Part shown: positions 17,795 through 27,640 of the stretch, piece by piece
Numbering within the stretch: the first letter of the stretch is position 1
Layout of the letters: each line of letters begins with the position of its first letter
NCBI GenBank assembly: GCA_019748055.1
Contig: JAIEQC010000047.1
Coordinates: forward strand, 1 to 57,740
DNA length: 57,740 nt
Reading direction: 5' to 3'
Origin: Caulobacteraceae bacterium
GTDB taxonomy: Bacteria > Pseudomonadota > Alphaproteobacteria > Caulobacterales > Caulobacteraceae
Position numbers and translations under genes: made by a program
The notes under the pieces: generated by a model
What the model saw: the letters and a program-made list of their open reading frames with translations, nothing else
Databases searched by the model: none
Told to the model about the DNA's origin: nothing

Positions 17795-18472
17795 TTACGT
17801 CTCATCTTCCGGTCCCGGCGCCCCGAAGAGGCGACGCGCCGAGGCTCGGCTGACCGAACCCGGCTCGGCGTCCAGGCGAGACACGGCGGCTTCTACGGCC
17901 TCCGCGGATCGCCCTATCCGGCGCAGCAGCCAGGGGATCAGGTCAGGCGGCGGCGCGATGGCCCGACGGGCGAACTCCGCCTCCAGCATCTCGCCCAGCA
18001 CGGCGTCGTCGGGGGTCTCGATCGATACGGTGGGGATGGCGTCCAGCCGCGAGCGGAGGTCGGGCAGCCGGGTCTCCCATGTCGAGGGCGCGCTGCGCGC
18101 CACCAGCAGCAGGGCGCCGCCGCCGGACAGGGCCAGATTGATCAGGTGGAACAGGGTCTCGTCGTCCGCGTCCGGCGCCCTGTCCAGAAGGATCGGACGC
18201 CCCTCCACCTCCATCGGGTCCAGCAGCGACGCCTCGCCGCCGTGCACCGGCACGGCGCCGACCCGCTCGGCCCACTCCGCTGCCAGCCGGCTCTTGCCGC
18301 TGCCGCGCGGCCCCACCAGCGCCAGGACAGGCGTCAGGGCGTCTGGCCAGGCGGCCAGGCGCGCCACGGCCGCCGCATTGCATCCCGAGACGACGAACGG
18401 CCGCTCCCGCCCCGCGCTCTCACGCGTCAGGTCCAGCCTCAACTGGCCACGTCCCGGTTCTTCGCCCGTCAT
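17795..18472 (-). CDS. hdaA: HdaA-like regulator of DnaA (DnaA-related AAA+ protein)
   Basis: A 225-residue DnaA/Hda-type AAA+ protein lacking the DnaA DNA-binding domain. The N-terminal QLRLDL (residues 10-15) fits the beta-clamp-binding motif of Hda. Walker A is GPRGSGKS near residue 54; the Walker B region is degenerate (PILLDRAPDADDETLFHL). Sensor-type and lid segments follow. By family knowledge, Hda with the clamp stimulates ATP hydrolysis by DnaA and prevents re-initiation of replication. In Caulobacter hdaA also lies beside ppk1 (from memory). The gene is divergent from aspS. Confidence 0.87.
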   Translation of the reverse strand: MTGEEPGRGQLRLDLTRESAGRERPFVVSGCNAAAVARLAAWPDALTPVLALVGPRGSGKSRLAAEWAERVGAVPVHGGEASLLDPMEVEGRPILLDRAPDADDETLFHLINLALSGGGALLLVARSAPSTWETRLPDLRSRLDAIPTVSIETPDDAVLGEMLEAEFARRAIAPPPDLIPWLLRRIGRSAEAVEAAVSRLDAEPGSVSRASARRLFGAPGPEDET

Positions 18473-18561
18473 GTCCGCCCCATAGCAGAAGCGCGGCCGT
18501 GGGGCAGGGCGCCGGTGGGTCGTTCCGTGGACGGATCACGCGGCCTTGGGGACGGCCAGCC

Positions 18562-18591
18562 TTGACTTTGCGGGGCGATGATGCGCCCTAC
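18562..18591 (+). promoter_or_regulatory. Candidate aspS promoter
   Basis: TTGACT (18562-18567) is a good -35 hexamer; the best -10 at the right distance is the weak CCCTAC (18586-18591), 18 nt downstream. The aspS ATG is 53 nt further on. It is supported mainly by the -35. Confidence 0.35.
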
Positions 18592-18643
18592 GCGCTCCCC
18601 GAATTGCGCCGTCCCCGGCCCTGTTTTGCAAACGACGAGCCTC

Positions 18644-20422
18644 ATGCACGCCTATCGCTCCCACACCTGCGGCGCCCTCCGGTCGACGGACGCGGGGGCC
18701 AATGTTCGCCTGTCAGGCTGGGTGCACAGGAAGCGTGATCACGGCGGGCTGCTGTTCATCGACCTGCGCGATCACTACGGCCTGACGCAGCTGGTGCTGC
18801 ACCCCGAGACGCCGGGCTTCGAGATCGTCGAGCGGGTGCGGGCCGAGAGCGTGATCCGCGTCGATGGCGAGGTCGTCCTGCGCGAGGCCGGCACCGTCAA
18901 CGCCAACCTGCCGACCGGCGAGATCGAGGTGCGGGTCAAGGCCGTCGAGGTGCTGTCGGAAGCCGCCGAACTGCCGCTGCCGGTCTTCGGCGAGCCGGAG
19001 TATCCGGAGGAGATCCGGCTGAAGCACCGCTATCTCGACCTGCGTCGCGAGACGCTGCACAAGAACATCGTCCTGCGGTCCAAGGTCATCAGCTCGATCC
19101 GTCGCCGCATGGTCGATCAGGGCTTCCTGGAGTACCAGACCCCGATCCTGACGGCCTCCTCGCCTGAAGGAGCCCGCGACTTCCTGGTGCCCAGCCGCCT
19201 GCATCCGGGCAAGTTCTATGCGCTGCCCCAAGCGCCCCAGCAGTTCAAGCAGCTGCTGATGGTCTCGGGCTTCGATCGCTACTTCCAGATCGCGCCCTGC
19301 TTCCGCGACGAGGACCTGCGCGCCGACCGGTCGCTGGAGTTCTACCAGCTCGACGTCGAGATGAGCTTCGTCACGCAAGAAGATGTTTTCGCCGCGATCG
19401 AGCCCGTGATGCACGGGGTGTTCGAGGAGTTCGCCGACGGCAAGGCGGTCGATCCCTATCCCTTCGTCCGCATCCCCTACCGCGAGGCCATCGCCAAATA
19501 CGGCACCGACAAGCCGGACCTGCGCAACCCGATCGAGATGCAGGACGTGTCCGAGCATTTCCGCGACGGAGGGTTCGGCCTGTTCAACAAGATCCTGGCC
19601 GCCGACGCCAAGAACGCCGTCTGGGCCATTCCCGGGCCGAAGGGGGGAAGCCGCGCCTTCTGCGACCGGATGAACAGCTGGGCCCAGGGCGAGGGCCAGC
19701 CGGGTCTGGGCTACATCTTCTGGTCCGACGACCAGGGGGGCTGGGGCGGACCGATCGCCAAGAACCTGGGCGCGGAGGCGACCGACGCCCTGATGAAGGC
19801 CGTGGGCCTGGGCCAGGGCGACGCCTGCTTCTTCGCCGCAGGCGACCCGGCCGTGTTCCATAAGTTCGCGGGCAATGCGCGGACCAAGCTGGGCCAGGAC
19901 CTGGGCCTCATCGCCGACGACGCCTTCCGCTTCTGCTGGATCGTCGACTTCCCGATGTTCGAGTGGTCTGAGGAGGAGAGGAAGGTCGACTTCAGCCACA
20001 ACCCCTTCTCCATGCCTCAGGGCGAGCTGGAGGCGCTGAACACCAAGGACCCGCTGGACGTGCTGGCGTACCAGTACGACATCGTCTGCAACGGCTATGA
20101 GCTGTGCTCGGGCGCGATCCGGAACCACAAGGCCGAGATCATGCTGAAGGCCTTCGAGATCGCGGGCTACGACGCGTCGGTGGTCGAGGACCAGTTCGGC
20201 GGCATGCTGAACGCCTTCCGCTATGGCGCGCCGCCGCACGGGGGCCTGGCGCCCGGCATCGACCGCATCGTCATGCTGCTGGCCGGCCAGACGGCGATCC
20301 GCGAGGTCATCGCCTTCCCGCTGAATCAGCAGGGCGAGGATCTGCTGATGAACGCGCCGACGGAGGCGCAGGAGCGTCAGCTGAAGGACGTGCACATCCG
20401 CACAGCCCTGCCCCTCAAGTAG
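18644..20422 (+). CDS. aspS: Aspartate--tRNA ligase
   Basis: A 592-residue class IIb synthetase of the bacterial type. The N-terminal OB-fold anticodon-binding domain (about 1-105) starts [13 protein letters not shown]. Motif 2 is in [16 protein letters not shown], the flipping-loop sequence [20 protein letters not shown] precedes it, the bacterial GAD insertion spans about 285-420, and motif 3 is [14 protein letters not shown] near the C-terminus. No separate asnS was seen here, and alphaproteobacterial enzymes of this type often also charge tRNA-Asn. The ATG at 18644 matches the family start; an upstream in-frame ATG would add about 22 unconserved residues. Confidence 0.97.
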   Translation: MHAYRSHTCGALRSTDAGANVRLSGWVHRKRDHGGLLFIDLRDHYGLTQLVLHPETPGFEIVERVRAESVIRVDGEVVLREAGTVNANLPTGEIEVRVKAVEVLSEAAELPLPVFGEPEYPEEIRLKHRYLDLRRETLHKNIVLRSKVISSIRRRMVDQGFLEYQTPILTASSPEGARDFLVPSRLHPGKFYALPQAPQQFKQLLMVSGFDRYFQIAPCFRDEDLRADRSLEFYQLDVEMSFVTQEDVFAAIEPVMHGVFEEFADGKAVDPYPFVRIPYREAIAKYGTDKPDLRNPIEMQDVSEHFRDGGFGLFNKILAADAKNAVWAIPGPKGGSRAFCDRMNSWAQGEGQPGLGYIFWSDDQGGWGGPIAKNLGAEATDALMKAVGLGQGDACFFAAGDPAVFHKFAGNARTKLGQDLGLIADDAFRFCWIVDFPMFEWSEEERKVDFSHNPFSMPQGELEALNTKDPLDVLAYQYDIVCNGYELCSGAIRNHKAEIMLKAFEIAGYDASVVEDQFGGMLNAFRYGAPPHGGLAPGIDRIVMLLAGQTAIREVIAFPLNQQGEDLLMNAPTEAQERQLKDVHIRTALPLK

Positions 20423-20431
20423 GGGGCGAGA

Positions 20432-21397
20432 TCAGCGGTCCGCGACGACGATGTTGCGGGTCGTCTGGGGCGGCGCGGGCGGACGCGGCGGGGCCGGCGG
20501 GCGGATCACCACCATGCGGCCGCGGCAGGCGCTGACGCGCAGGCCGCTCGGCAGCCGCGTCGAGGCGTCGCCGCAGGCTTCGGACACCTGGGCCTGCGTC
20601 AGCCCGCGCGCGCCGGACAGGTCCGTGCCGCGGATGTCGGTGCGGTCCAGCGTGGCGCCGCGGAAGTCGGCGTCGCCGAACCGGCCGCCGGTCAGGCGGG
20701 CGCCGTCCAGCGAGGCGTTGCGGAACACCGCGCCCTGGAAGTTGCCGTTCGACAGGTTCGACGCATCGACCGACGCGCCGCTGAAGTTGACGTTGCGCGC
20801 GTCGACGTTGGCCAGGGTGACGCCGAACAGTTCCGCATTCGACAGCACCGCCGACCGCAGGTTGGCACGGTTCATGTTGGCGCCGTTCAGCTCAGCGCCG
20901 GTCAGGTTCGCGCGGCCCAGGTTGGCCGAGATGAATACCGAGCCCATGGCTTCGGCGCCGGTCATCTGGGCTGAGCTGAAGTTCGCCGAGCTGAAGTTGG
21001 CCCCGACCAGCGTCGCGCCGGTCAGATTGGCGCGGGAGAAGTCCGCGCCGGAGAAGTTGGACCCGACCAGCTCGGCTCCGCGAAGATTCGCGCCGACCAG
21101 GGTCGATCCGGTGAATGTGGCAGAGATGAAGGTCGCGCCCGACAGGTCGCGGCCTGACAGTTCGCAGCGCACGCACGAGCCGCCCAGCGACACGGTGCGG
21201 GCCACGTCCGGATCCTGGCCGTAATAGGGGTTCTGCTGCAGATACGGCGTTTCCTGCCGCGGCTGCGGGATGACCTGGACCTGTGGAACGCCGACGGGTT
21301 CTCCGGTCGCCTCTCCGGCCAGCGCCGGAGACCCGGCGAGGGCCAGCATGGCCGAGGCGGCGATCAGAAACGGACGGGAGCGGGCGAACTGGGTCAC
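20432..21397 (-). CDS. Secreted pentapeptide-repeat protein (long paralog)
   Basis: A 321-residue protein with a signal peptide (cleavage near residue 27, SPALAG). A Cys-X2-Cys pair (Cys75, Cys78) immediately precedes about 35 pentapeptide repeats of the A(D/N)LXX kind (about 79-265), which should fold as a right-handed quadrilateral beta-helix. It then has a conserved module GLTQAQVSEACGDASTRLP and a Pro-rich tail (RPPAPPRPPAPP). Function is unknown; periplasmic or surface scaffolding is possible. The next gene upstream (21460-21951) is a shorter paralog with the same module order, so they probably arose by duplication. Confidence 0.88.
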   Translation of the reverse strand: MTQFARSRPFLIAASAMLALAGSPALAGEATGEPVGVPQVQVIPQPRQETPYLQQNPYYGQDPDVARTVSLGGSCVRCELSGRDLSGATFISATFTGSTLVGANLRGAELVGSNFSGADFSRANLTGATLVGANFSSANFSSAQMTGAEAMGSVFISANLGRANLTGAELNGANMNRANLRSAVLSNAELFGVTLANVDARNVNFSGASVDASNLSNGNFQGAVFRNASLDGARLTGGRFGDADFRGATLDRTDIRGTDLSGARGLTQAQVSEACGDASTRLPSGLRVSACRGRMVVIRPPAPPRPPAPPQTTRNIVVADR

Positions 21398-21459
21398 GGG
21401 GCCTAGATGATCCGATCCACGCGAAAACCCTACTTAAATCGCAGTAAGGTCGGCCGCAT

Positions 21460-21951
21460 TCAGCAGGCGGGAATGTGAAGACCGCGCGGCAGGCGGGTCG
21501 AAGCATCGCCGCACGCCTGGGACAGCCGTCCTTGGGTCAGGCCTCGCGCCGTCCCCATCTCCGCGCCGGAAAAGTCCACGCCGGACAAGTTTGCTCCGGA
21601 AAAATTCGCGCCTTCCAGATGCGCGCCCACGAAACTGGCGTTGGTCAGGTTCGCGCCGCTGAAGCTGGCGCCGCCGAACACGCCGCCATAGGCGTCGACG
21701 TCGCGCAGGTCGGCGCCGGAGAAGTTGGTCCGGTTCATGACCGCGACGGCCAGCGACGCCTGACGCAGCCGAGAACGCGACAGGTTCAGACCGGACGCCT
21801 CCAGCCCCGTGAAGTCGCCCTGGAACAGGTTGCAGCCCGCACAGGACCGCCCCTGCTGCACGCGCGCGATCTGTCCTGCGTTCTGGGCCGCAGCGGGCGC
21901 GGCGGCGCAGAGGGCGGCGAGGAACAGGGCGACGACGGTCAGGCGAGGCAT
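21460..21951 (-). CDS. Secreted pentapeptide-repeat protein (short paralog)
   Basis: A 163-residue protein with a signal peptide ending AAAPAAAQ near residue 23. The order is the same as in its downstream neighbour: Cys37-X2-Cys40, then about 17 pentapeptide repeats (about 41-132), then the terminal module GLTQGRLSQACGDASTRLP ending with a C-terminal Cys. The Pro-rich tail of the longer paralog is absent. The genes are 62 nt apart on the minus strand and likely co-transcribed. Function is unknown. Confidence 0.87.
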   Translation of the reverse strand: MPRLTVVALFLAALCAAAPAAAQNAGQIARVQQGRSCAGCNLFQGDFTGLEASGLNLSRSRLRQASLAVAVMNRTNFSGADLRDVDAYGGVFGGASFSGANLTNASFVGAHLEGANFSGANLSGVDFSGAEMGTARGLTQGRLSQACGDASTRLPRGLHIPAC

Positions 21952-21996
21952 GGGACGCTCCGGAAACGAGGTCCGCCGCCCTGCAAGATTCGCGCC

Positions 21997-24390
21997 TCAG
22001 GCCGAGGGGCGGTTCGCGGCGCCGGGCGCCGCGCCGCAGGTGTCGCACACCAGGCCACCGCCCTTGCGCTGGATGGCCATGCCGCCGCAGGCCGGGCAGG
22101 GAGCCTCGGCCGCTTCCGTCGCGGCCCCGGTGGCCTGACGCTCCTCGCGCACCTTGCCGAACGGCAGCACCACCAGATTGTCCGGCGTGGCGCCGCGGGC
22201 GAACCCTTTGGAGATCAGGCTTGCGGCCGGCACCGCTTCCGGCTCGTCGGGGGCCAAAAGGCCGTCACGATCTCCGCCTTCCGTCCCATCGGCCAGATCG
22301 TCGCGGCCCAGATAGGACACGCCCAGCTCGCGGAAGATGTAGTCCAGGATCGAGGTCGCCGACCGGATGGAGTCGTTGCCGGTGACCCGGCCCGAGGGCT
22401 CGAACCGCGTGTGGGTGAAGGCGTCGACGAACTCGTCCAGCGGCACGCCGTACTGAAGCCCGATGGAAACTGAAATGGCGAAGTTGTTCATCAGGCTGCG
22501 GAAAGCGGCGCCTTCCTTGTGCATGTCGATGAAGATCTCGCCCAGTTCGCCGTCCTCATACTCGCCGGTGTGGACGTACACCTTGTGGCCGCCGACGGCC
22601 GCCTTCTGGATATAGCCTTTGCGGCGGTCGGGCAGCTTGCGGCGCGCGCGATCCTTCTCGATCACGCGCTCGATGACGCGGGTCTCGACCTGGGGCGGCT
22701 GCGGCTCCTGACGCCTCGGCGCCGCCTCCTCGGGCGCGCGCAGGTCGAGGGCGAAGGTCGCGGGCGGGGGCGACCGACGCAGACGAAGTCCCGCGCGGCC
22801 TGCAGTCGCCGCGTCGTTCAGCAGCCGGGCTGCGTCTGCCGTCGTCGCCCGCCAAGGCAGAGCGACGGGGCGCAGATCGGGGGCGTCCGAGAGCTCCGCC
22901 ACGACGCGTTCCAGGCGCTTCACGATCTCGCCGTCTTCGACCAGCCACGGCCTCAACGCTTCGGGGGCGTCGCCCCAGTCGGCCAGCGTGGCCGCCCCCA
23001 AGGCATGGCGCTGCGCCGCCTCGACGGCTTCCGACGCGAACCCAAGCCGACCCAGCAGATCACCGGCGTCCGGGTCCAAGCCCAGCACGTCGCGAACGAA
23101 GCCGGCGTCAAGGAAGGGTTCTGCGAAAGCCGCGTCCAGGGTCTCGACCTCGGTCAGAGCCGCCTCGATCGATTTGAGTTCCGCGTCGGTGAAGCCCGCG
23201 CGCCGCAGGGCCGCATGATCGATGCCCGGCGCTTCGACCAGCGTCCGTCGGCCGAACAGTCGCCGCTCGGCCATCTCGATAAGGGCCGGATCGACCCTTT
23301 GAAGGGCTGCGGCCAGATCGGGTTGGAGGCGCCGCTCGACATGACCGGCGGCCGTCTCGAAATGCTCGACGACCGACCAGCCGCCGTGTCCCAGCCGCAG
23401 AGCCGCTTCCGTGTCCGCCGCAAACAGATCGAGTTGCAGGCCCGTTGTGCCGGCGGCGTCCTTCAAGGCGCCCAGGAGGGCCCGCAAATCGTTCTCGGCC
23501 GTGTGGACCTCGGCGGCGTTCAGTCCTCGCGCGGCCAGCCCGCACAGTTGGAGCCGAAGTCTGCCGTCGTCGGTGAGTCCTGCGGCGGCTTCCATCAGGG
23601 CGTGGAGCGCGTCGCACTCCGCGTCCGCCGTCGGATGGAGCGAGCGCGAGACGGCCAGGTCGAGGGCGAGGACATGCGCCGGCGCAGATCTTCCCGGTAG
23701 GTCCTCGAAGAGGGCGATGAGGTCGCCGTTGAGCAGGCCGCTCAGCAAGAGCGCGTCGCAATCCGCCGCGTCCGAGCGATCCATGCGGACTCGAACCGGA
23801 GGGGCGGCCTCGGGAGCGGTCCACGCCCGCACGGCGAACGCCTCGCCGTCCACGGCGCGGGCGATCTCCGCGTCGGAGGCGCCGGCCTTGCGCGCAGCCC
23901 ACGCGGCGCGCGCCAGCGCGGGGTTGCGCAGGGGATCGCCGCAGTCGGCGGCCGGGCCCTCGCACCGCAGCACCGCCTCGGTGACGGAGCACAGCGCCTG
24001 CGACAGGGCCTCGACGGCCGCGTCCCGAATCCTGTCGGCGGTCGTGGCCTCGACCCGGGCATGGGCCTGCCGAAGGCCGTCTTCGGTGCGGGCGTCGATG
24101 AGAATGCCCATCGCGTCCGTCTCGCCGAACGCGATCAGCCCGTTTCGCGCCGCCAGCGCCAGATCGGCCGCGGCGGCCGCGTCGAGGCCCAGCGTTCGCA
24201 GCTTCAGCTCGATGCCCCCGACCAGATCGCCCTCCGGCGCCTCGGCCCAGTCCAGCCACGCGTCCAGCCGCGCCGTCGTCCAGTCCATCGGGGCGAGGAC
24301 GACCTCGACGTCGGTTCCACGCTCGACCTCGCGCTCGACCAGCGGCGCGGGGGCGACGGCGGGCTCCGGGAATCGTCGGCGTCGGGGCAT
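21997..24390 (-). CDS. NrdJ-derived TSCPD-domain protein with degenerate N-terminal region
   Basis: A 797-residue protein. Residues about 583-700 are an unmistakable TSCPD domain of adenosylcobalamin-dependent ribonucleotide reductase ([58 protein letters not shown]). A zinc-ribbon-like tail follows with Cys765, Cys768, Cys782 and Cys785. The preceding 580 residues are Ala-rich, and I see none of the reductase catalytic motifs, yet pieces such as [21 protein letters not shown] and an ERVIE linker sit where NrdJ has similar text. I infer a non-catalytic NrdJ relative rather than a random fusion. The start at 24390 has AAGGA 6 nt upstream; the in-frame codon 20 residues earlier does not look better. 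Confidence 0.75.
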   Translation of the reverse strand: MPRRRRFPEPAVAPAPLVEREVERGTDVEVVLAPMDWTTARLDAWLDWAEAPEGDLVGGIELKLRTLGLDAAAAADLALAARNGLIAFGETDAMGILIDARTEDGLRQAHARVEATTADRIRDAAVEALSQALCSVTEAVLRCEGPAADCGDPLRNPALARAAWAARKAGASDAEIARAVDGEAFAVRAWTAPEAAPPVRVRMDRSDAADCDALLLSGLLNGDLIALFEDLPGRSAPAHVLALDLAVSRSLHPTADAECDALHALMEAAAGLTDDGRLRLQLCGLAARGLNAAEVHTAENDLRALLGALKDAAGTTGLQLDLFAADTEAALRLGHGGWSVVEHFETAAGHVERRLQPDLAAALQRVDPALIEMAERRLFGRRTLVEAPGIDHAALRRAGFTDAELKSIEAALTEVETLDAAFAEPFLDAGFVRDVLGLDPDAGDLLGRLGFASEAVEAAQRHALGAATLADWGDAPEALRPWLVEDGEIVKRLERVVAELSDAPDLRPVALPWRATTADAARLLNDAATAGRAGLRLRRSPPPATFALDLRAPEEAAPRRQEPQPPQVETRVIERVIEKDRARRKLPDRRKGYIQKAAVGGHKVYVHTGEYEDGELGEIFIDMHKEGAAFRSLMNNFAISVSIGLQYGVPLDEFVDAFTHTRFEPSGRVTGNDSIRSATSILDYIFRELGVSYLGRDDLADGTEGGDRDGLLAPDEPEAVPAASLISKGFARGATPDNLVVLPFGKVREERQATGAATEAAEAPCPACGGMAIQRKGGGLVCDTCGAAPGAANRPSA

Positions 24391-24422
24391 CGGCGTCCTT
24401 CGACGGTGATGAGTGTGTCCGC

Positions 24423-24450
24423 AGGATAGCGCGCGGGCCGACGTGCGCAA
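24423..24450 (-). promoter_or_regulatory. Candidate promoter for the NrdJ-like gene
   Basis: On the minus strand TTGCGC (24450-24445) and TATCCT (24428-24423) are separated by 16 nt, 33 nt upstream of the ATG. The match is moderate. Confidence 0.35.
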
Positions 24451-24515
24451 TAAATCTGGGCCGTAAGGACCGCTTCACCCACAAGATATGGAGGGGAATG
24501 CCGCCAACGCGGCGC

Positions 24516-24544
24516 TGGACCTTGGGCGGTCGGGTTTCTATGAT
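24516..24544 (+). promoter_or_regulatory. Candidate promoter for the NDUFA12-DUF2155 pair
   Basis: TGGACC (24516-24521) and TATGAT (24539-24544) are spaced 17 nt. A transcription start near 24551 would exclude the upstream in-frame ATGs and supports the GTG at 24597 as the start of the next gene. Confidence 0.45.
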
Positions 24545-24596
24545 CCAGCCATCTGTCGCGGCCCGCCGCGGCCCATGGCGAACGGACGGACGACGC

Positions 24597-24989
24597 GTGC
24601 TGGCAAAGTTGTTTTCTTGGTGGAACGGCGCGACGGTCGGCACCTTGGTGACCGTCAAGGGCCGGGGTGAACTGGTTGGGACCGACGAGTTCGGCAACCG
24701 CTATTTCCAGTCTCGCGACACCATCAGCTATGACGGCCGCCGTCGCCGCTGGGTGCTGTACAACGGCTATGCCGAGGCGTCGAAGGTGCCGCCGGACTGG
24801 CACGGCTGGCTGCGCTACACCTATGACGAGCCGCCCAGCCAGACGCCGCTGCCGCGCAAGGGCTGGGAGAAGCCGCATCTGCCGAACCTGACCGGCACGC
24901 CGATGGCGTGGCGGCCGCCGGGATCGCTGGCCGGGCAGGGCGTGCGCCCCGCCGCCGACGGCGACTACGAAGCCTGGACGCCCGAGTGA
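24597..24989 (+). CDS. NADH:ubiquinone oxidoreductase accessory subunit, NDUFA12 family
   Basis: A 130-residue protein with the NDUFA12 (B17.2) signature: VLAKLFSWWNGATVGTLVTV, then GTDEFGNRYFQSRD, RRRRWVLYNGYAEASKVPPDWHGWLRYT, and a Pro-rich end. In alphaproteobacteria and mitochondria this supernumerary subunit binds the peripheral arm of complex I. The GTG at 24597 is preferred because the family starts at this point (M/V-LAKLFxWWNG); upstream in-frame ATGs would add an unconserved Arg-rich leader. Its stop overlaps the start of the next gene (GTGA). Confidence 0.92.
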   Translation: MLAKLFSWWNGATVGTLVTVKGRGELVGTDEFGNRYFQSRDTISYDGRRRRWVLYNGYAEASKVPPDWHGWLRYTYDEPPSQTPLPRKGWEKPHLPNLTGTPMAWRPPGSLAGQGVRPAADGDYEAWTPE

Positions 24990-25645
24990 GACGCCCCCTG
25001 CGCCTGGCCCTGATCGCCGGCGTCGCGGCCCTGGCCGTGGGCGGGGTCGGCGTGACCGCCGCGCTGATGGACCTGCCCCAGGACGCCGTGCCGGCTCAGG
25101 ATCCGCCGCAGGATCCGCCTTCCGAGCCCGCGCCCGCGGGCGATCCTGCGCCCGAGCAGCCCGTTCCAGTGACGCCGCCGGGCGGGGCCGACGCCATCGC
25201 CTCGGCCGTCGCGGCCGTCCAGCAGGCCGTGACGCCGGACGACGAGGCTGAGACGGCGGAGGAAGAAGCCGAGGAGGAAGAGGTCGTCGTCGCAGCGCCT
25301 CCCGAACCTGAGGGACCTCCCGGCCTGCGGCAGCGTCGCCGCTATGCCATCGTGCAGGCGATGGACAAGGTGACGGCCGAGACCATGCGTTTCGAGGTCG
25401 AGGTGAACGGCCGGCCGGTCGCCTTCAACAAGACCCTGATCTTCCGTGCGCGCGCCTGCGAGGTGTCGGCCTCGGACGAGATCGCCCGCGACGCCGTGGC
25501 CTATCTGGAGATCAGCGCCCAGCCGCGCGCCGGTGGCCAGGAGACGCGCCAGCTGTTCCGCGGGTGGATGTTTGCGTCCAGCCCCGGCCTCAGCGGGCTG
25601 CAACATCCGGTCTATGACGCCTGGGTCGTGGGCTGCCGGGCATAG
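24986..25645 (+). CDS. DUF2155 domain protein, membrane-anchored
   Basis: A 219-residue protein starting at a GTG that overlaps the previous stop. An N-terminal hydrophobic helix (LRLALIAGVAALAVGGVGVTAALM) is a signal anchor or signal peptide. A Pro-rich then acidic linker (about 30-100) leads to the DUF2155 domain (about 110-219): YAIVQAMDKVTAETMRFEV, FNKTLIFRARACEVS, and RGWMFASSPGLSGLQHPVYDAWVVGC, with two conserved Cys. The family is common in alphaproteobacteria, function unknown, and regularly follows NDUFA12 and precedes aat. Its last 34 nt overlap the end of the convergent aat gene. Confidence 0.9.
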   Translation: MRRPLRLALIAGVAALAVGGVGVTAALMDLPQDAVPAQDPPQDPPSEPAPAGDPAPEQPVPVTPPGGADAIASAVAAVQQAVTPDDEAETAEEEAEEEEVVVAAPPEPEGPPGLRQRRRYAIVQAMDKVTAETMRFEVEVNGRPVAFNKTLIFRARACEVSASDEIARDAVAYLEISAQPRAGGQETRQLFRGWMFASSPGLSGLQHPVYDAWVVGCRA

Positions 25646-26280
25646 GTGACAGCCTCCGCACCCGTCAGGGGAGTGCGGAACGCGTCGAGATCGGGTTCCA
25701 GGCTCTTCGCCGCGTTCAGCAGGCGCATGTAGTCGTCGTGCGGCACGGCCCGGGCGCCGAATTGATCCAGGTGCGGGTTTTCGAACTGGGCGTCCAGCAG
25801 GACGAAGCCGGCGTGGTTCAGCCGGCCCGCCAGATGCACCAGCGCGATCTTCGACGCGTCGGTCGCCCGGCTGAACATGCTCTCGCCAAAGAAGGCGCCG
25901 CCCATACGCAGGCCATACAGGCCGCCGACAAGTCGCGTCTTGTCCCAGACCTCCACGCTGTGCGCCAGGCCTGCGGCGTGCAGATCCAGATAGGCCTCGC
26001 GGATCGCGCCGTTTATCCAGGTCTCTTCACGGCCGGGCACTGCCTCGGCGCAGGAGACGATGACCTGGTCGAAGGCTCGGTCCAGCGTCAACGCGTAGGG
26101 CGAGGCGCGGATGGTGCGGGCCAGTCGTGCGGGCACGCGAAAGGGGTCCAGCGGAAGGATCGCCCGGACATGCGGCCGAATCCAGCTGACCGCGGCGTCG
26201 TCCGCCGTTTCGGCCATGGGAAAGGCGCCCTGGGCATAGGCGCTCAGCAGCAGCTCCAGCGGGATCGACCCCCGCGCCAT
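25612..26280 (-). CDS. aat: Leucyl/phenylalanyl-tRNA--protein transferase
   Basis: A 222-residue enzyme that adds Leu or Phe from tRNA to N-terminal Lys or Arg of proteins, creating an N-degron read by ClpS/ClpAP. Family text: LLSAYAQGAFPMAE near the N-terminus, RAILPLDPFRVPARLART, TWINGAIREAYLDLHAAGLAHSVE, LVGGLYGLRMGGAFFGESMFS and FVLLDAQFENPHLDQFGARAV. It is full length. It follows accC by 4 nt, so it is the last gene of the aroQ-accB-accC-aat run. Confidence 0.96.
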   Translation of the reverse strand: MARGSIPLELLLSAYAQGAFPMAETADDAAVSWIRPHVRAILPLDPFRVPARLARTIRASPYALTLDRAFDQVIVSCAEAVPGREETWINGAIREAYLDLHAAGLAHSVEVWDKTRLVGGLYGLRMGGAFFGESMFSRATDASKIALVHLAGRLNHAGFVLLDAQFENPHLDQFGARAVPHDDYMRLLNAAKSLEPDLDAFRTPLTGAEAVTYARQPTTQAS

Positions 26281-26284
26281 GGGC

Positions 26285-27637
26285 TCAGGACCCGGCGGCG
26301 CGCCGCTTGGCCCACTGCTCCAGCCAGTGGATGTCGTAGTCCCCGCTGAGGATGTCGGGCTCCTGCAGCAGCCGCTGGAACAGGGGAATCGTCGTGTCGA
26401 TGCCGCCCACGACCATCTCGTTCAGGCTGCGCTTCAGCCGGGCCACGCATTCCTCGCGGTCGCGACCGTGGACGATCAGCTTGCCGATCAGGCTGTCGTA
26501 GAAAGGCGGGATCGAATAGCCGGCGAAGATGGCGCTGTCCAAACGGACGCCAAGCCCGCCCGGCGCGTGGAAGTCCGTGATGCGGCCCGGCGACGGGGTG
26601 AAGGTGTCGGGGTTCTCCGCGTTCACCCGAACCTCGATTGCGTGACCCTCGAAGTGGATGTCGTCCTGGGTGAAGCTCAGCGGCAGGCCGGCGGCCACGC
26701 GGATCTGCTCGCGCACCAGGTCGACGCCCGTGATCGCCTCCGTCACCGGATGCTCCACCTGCAGGCGGGTGTTCATCTCGATGAAGAAGAACTCGCCGTC
26801 CTCCCACAGGAACTCGATCGTGCCGACGCCCAGATAGCCGATGGCGGCGATGGCCTTGTTCACCGTCTCGCCGATCTGGCGGCGACCCTCAGCCGACAGG
26901 GCGGGGGAGGGGGCCTCTTCCAGCACCTTCTGGTGGCGGCGCTGCAGCGAGCAGTCGCGCTCGCCCAGGTGCACCACGTTGCCGTGGCTGTCGGCGATCA
27001 CCTGGATCTCGATATGGCGCGGCTTCTGGAGATAGCGCTCCATGTAGACCGCGCCGTTGCCGAAGGCGGCAAGCGCCTCGGACTGGGCCGTCTGCACCGC
27101 CTCGACGAGGTCGTCGGGGGTCAGCGCCACCTTCATGCCGCGCCCGCCGCCGCCCGCCGCCGCCTTGACGATCAGGGGAAAGCCGATGGTCTTCGACGCC
27201 TCGATCGCCGCCTCGACGGTCTCCACTTCGCCGTCCGAACCGGGGACCACGGGGATGCCGGCGTCCTTTACGGTCTGCTTGGCGGTGATCTTGTCGCCCA
27301 TGACGCGGATGTGCTCGGGCCGGGGCCCGATGAACGTCATGCCGTGGGCTTCCACGATCTCGGCGAAGCGGGCGTTCTCGGACAGGAAGCCATAGCCGGG
27401 GTGGATGGCCTGGGCCCCGGTGATCTCGGCGGCGGCGATGATCGAGGGGATGTTCAGATAGGATTTGGCGGCCGGGGCCGGGCCGATGCAGACGCTCTCG
27501 TCGGCCAGACGCACCCACATGGAGCCGCGGTCGGCCTCGGAATGCACGGCGACGGTGGAGATGCCCATCTCCTTGCACGCCCGGTGGACGCGCAGCGCGA
27601 TCTCGCCGCGGTTGGCGATCAGGACCTTGGTGAACAT
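26285..27637 (-). CDS. accC: Biotin carboxylase subunit of acetyl-CoA carboxylase
   Basis: A 450-residue ATP-grasp enzyme that carboxylates biotin on BCCP using bicarbonate and ATP, the first half of the committed step of fatty acid synthesis. N-terminal [20 protein letters not shown], the glycine-rich ATP loop [13 protein letters not shown] near 165, [21 protein letters not shown], and [20 protein letters not shown] near 285-305 are all canonical. It lies directly downstream of accB (3 nt gap), the standard pairing. Confidence 0.98.
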   Translation of the reverse strand: MFTKVLIANRGEIALRVHRACKEMGISTVAVHSEADRGSMWVRLADESVCIGPAPAAKSYLNIPSIIAAAEITGAQAIHPGYGFLSENARFAEIVEAHGMTFIGPRPEHIRVMGDKITAKQTVKDAGIPVVPGSDGEVETVEAAIEASKTIGFPLIVKAAAGGGGRGMKVALTPDDLVEAVQTAQSEALAAFGNGAVYMERYLQKPRHIEIQVIADSHGNVVHLGERDCSLQRRHQKVLEEAPSPALSAEGRRQIGETVNKAIAAIGYLGVGTIEFLWEDGEFFFIEMNTRLQVEHPVTEAITGVDLVREQIRVAAGLPLSFTQDDIHFEGHAIEVRVNAENPDTFTPSPGRITDFHAPGGLGVRLDSAIFAGYSIPPFYDSLIGKLIVHGRDREECVARLKRSLNEMVVGGIDTTIPLFQRLLQEPDILSGDYDIHWLEQWAKRRAAGS

Positions 27638-27640
27638 GGC

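Noticed and set aside
25612..25645. Frameshift or truncation at the DUF2155/aat junction
   Set aside because: Both proteins are full length with conserved C-termini; the 34-nt overlap is an ordinary convergent overlap.
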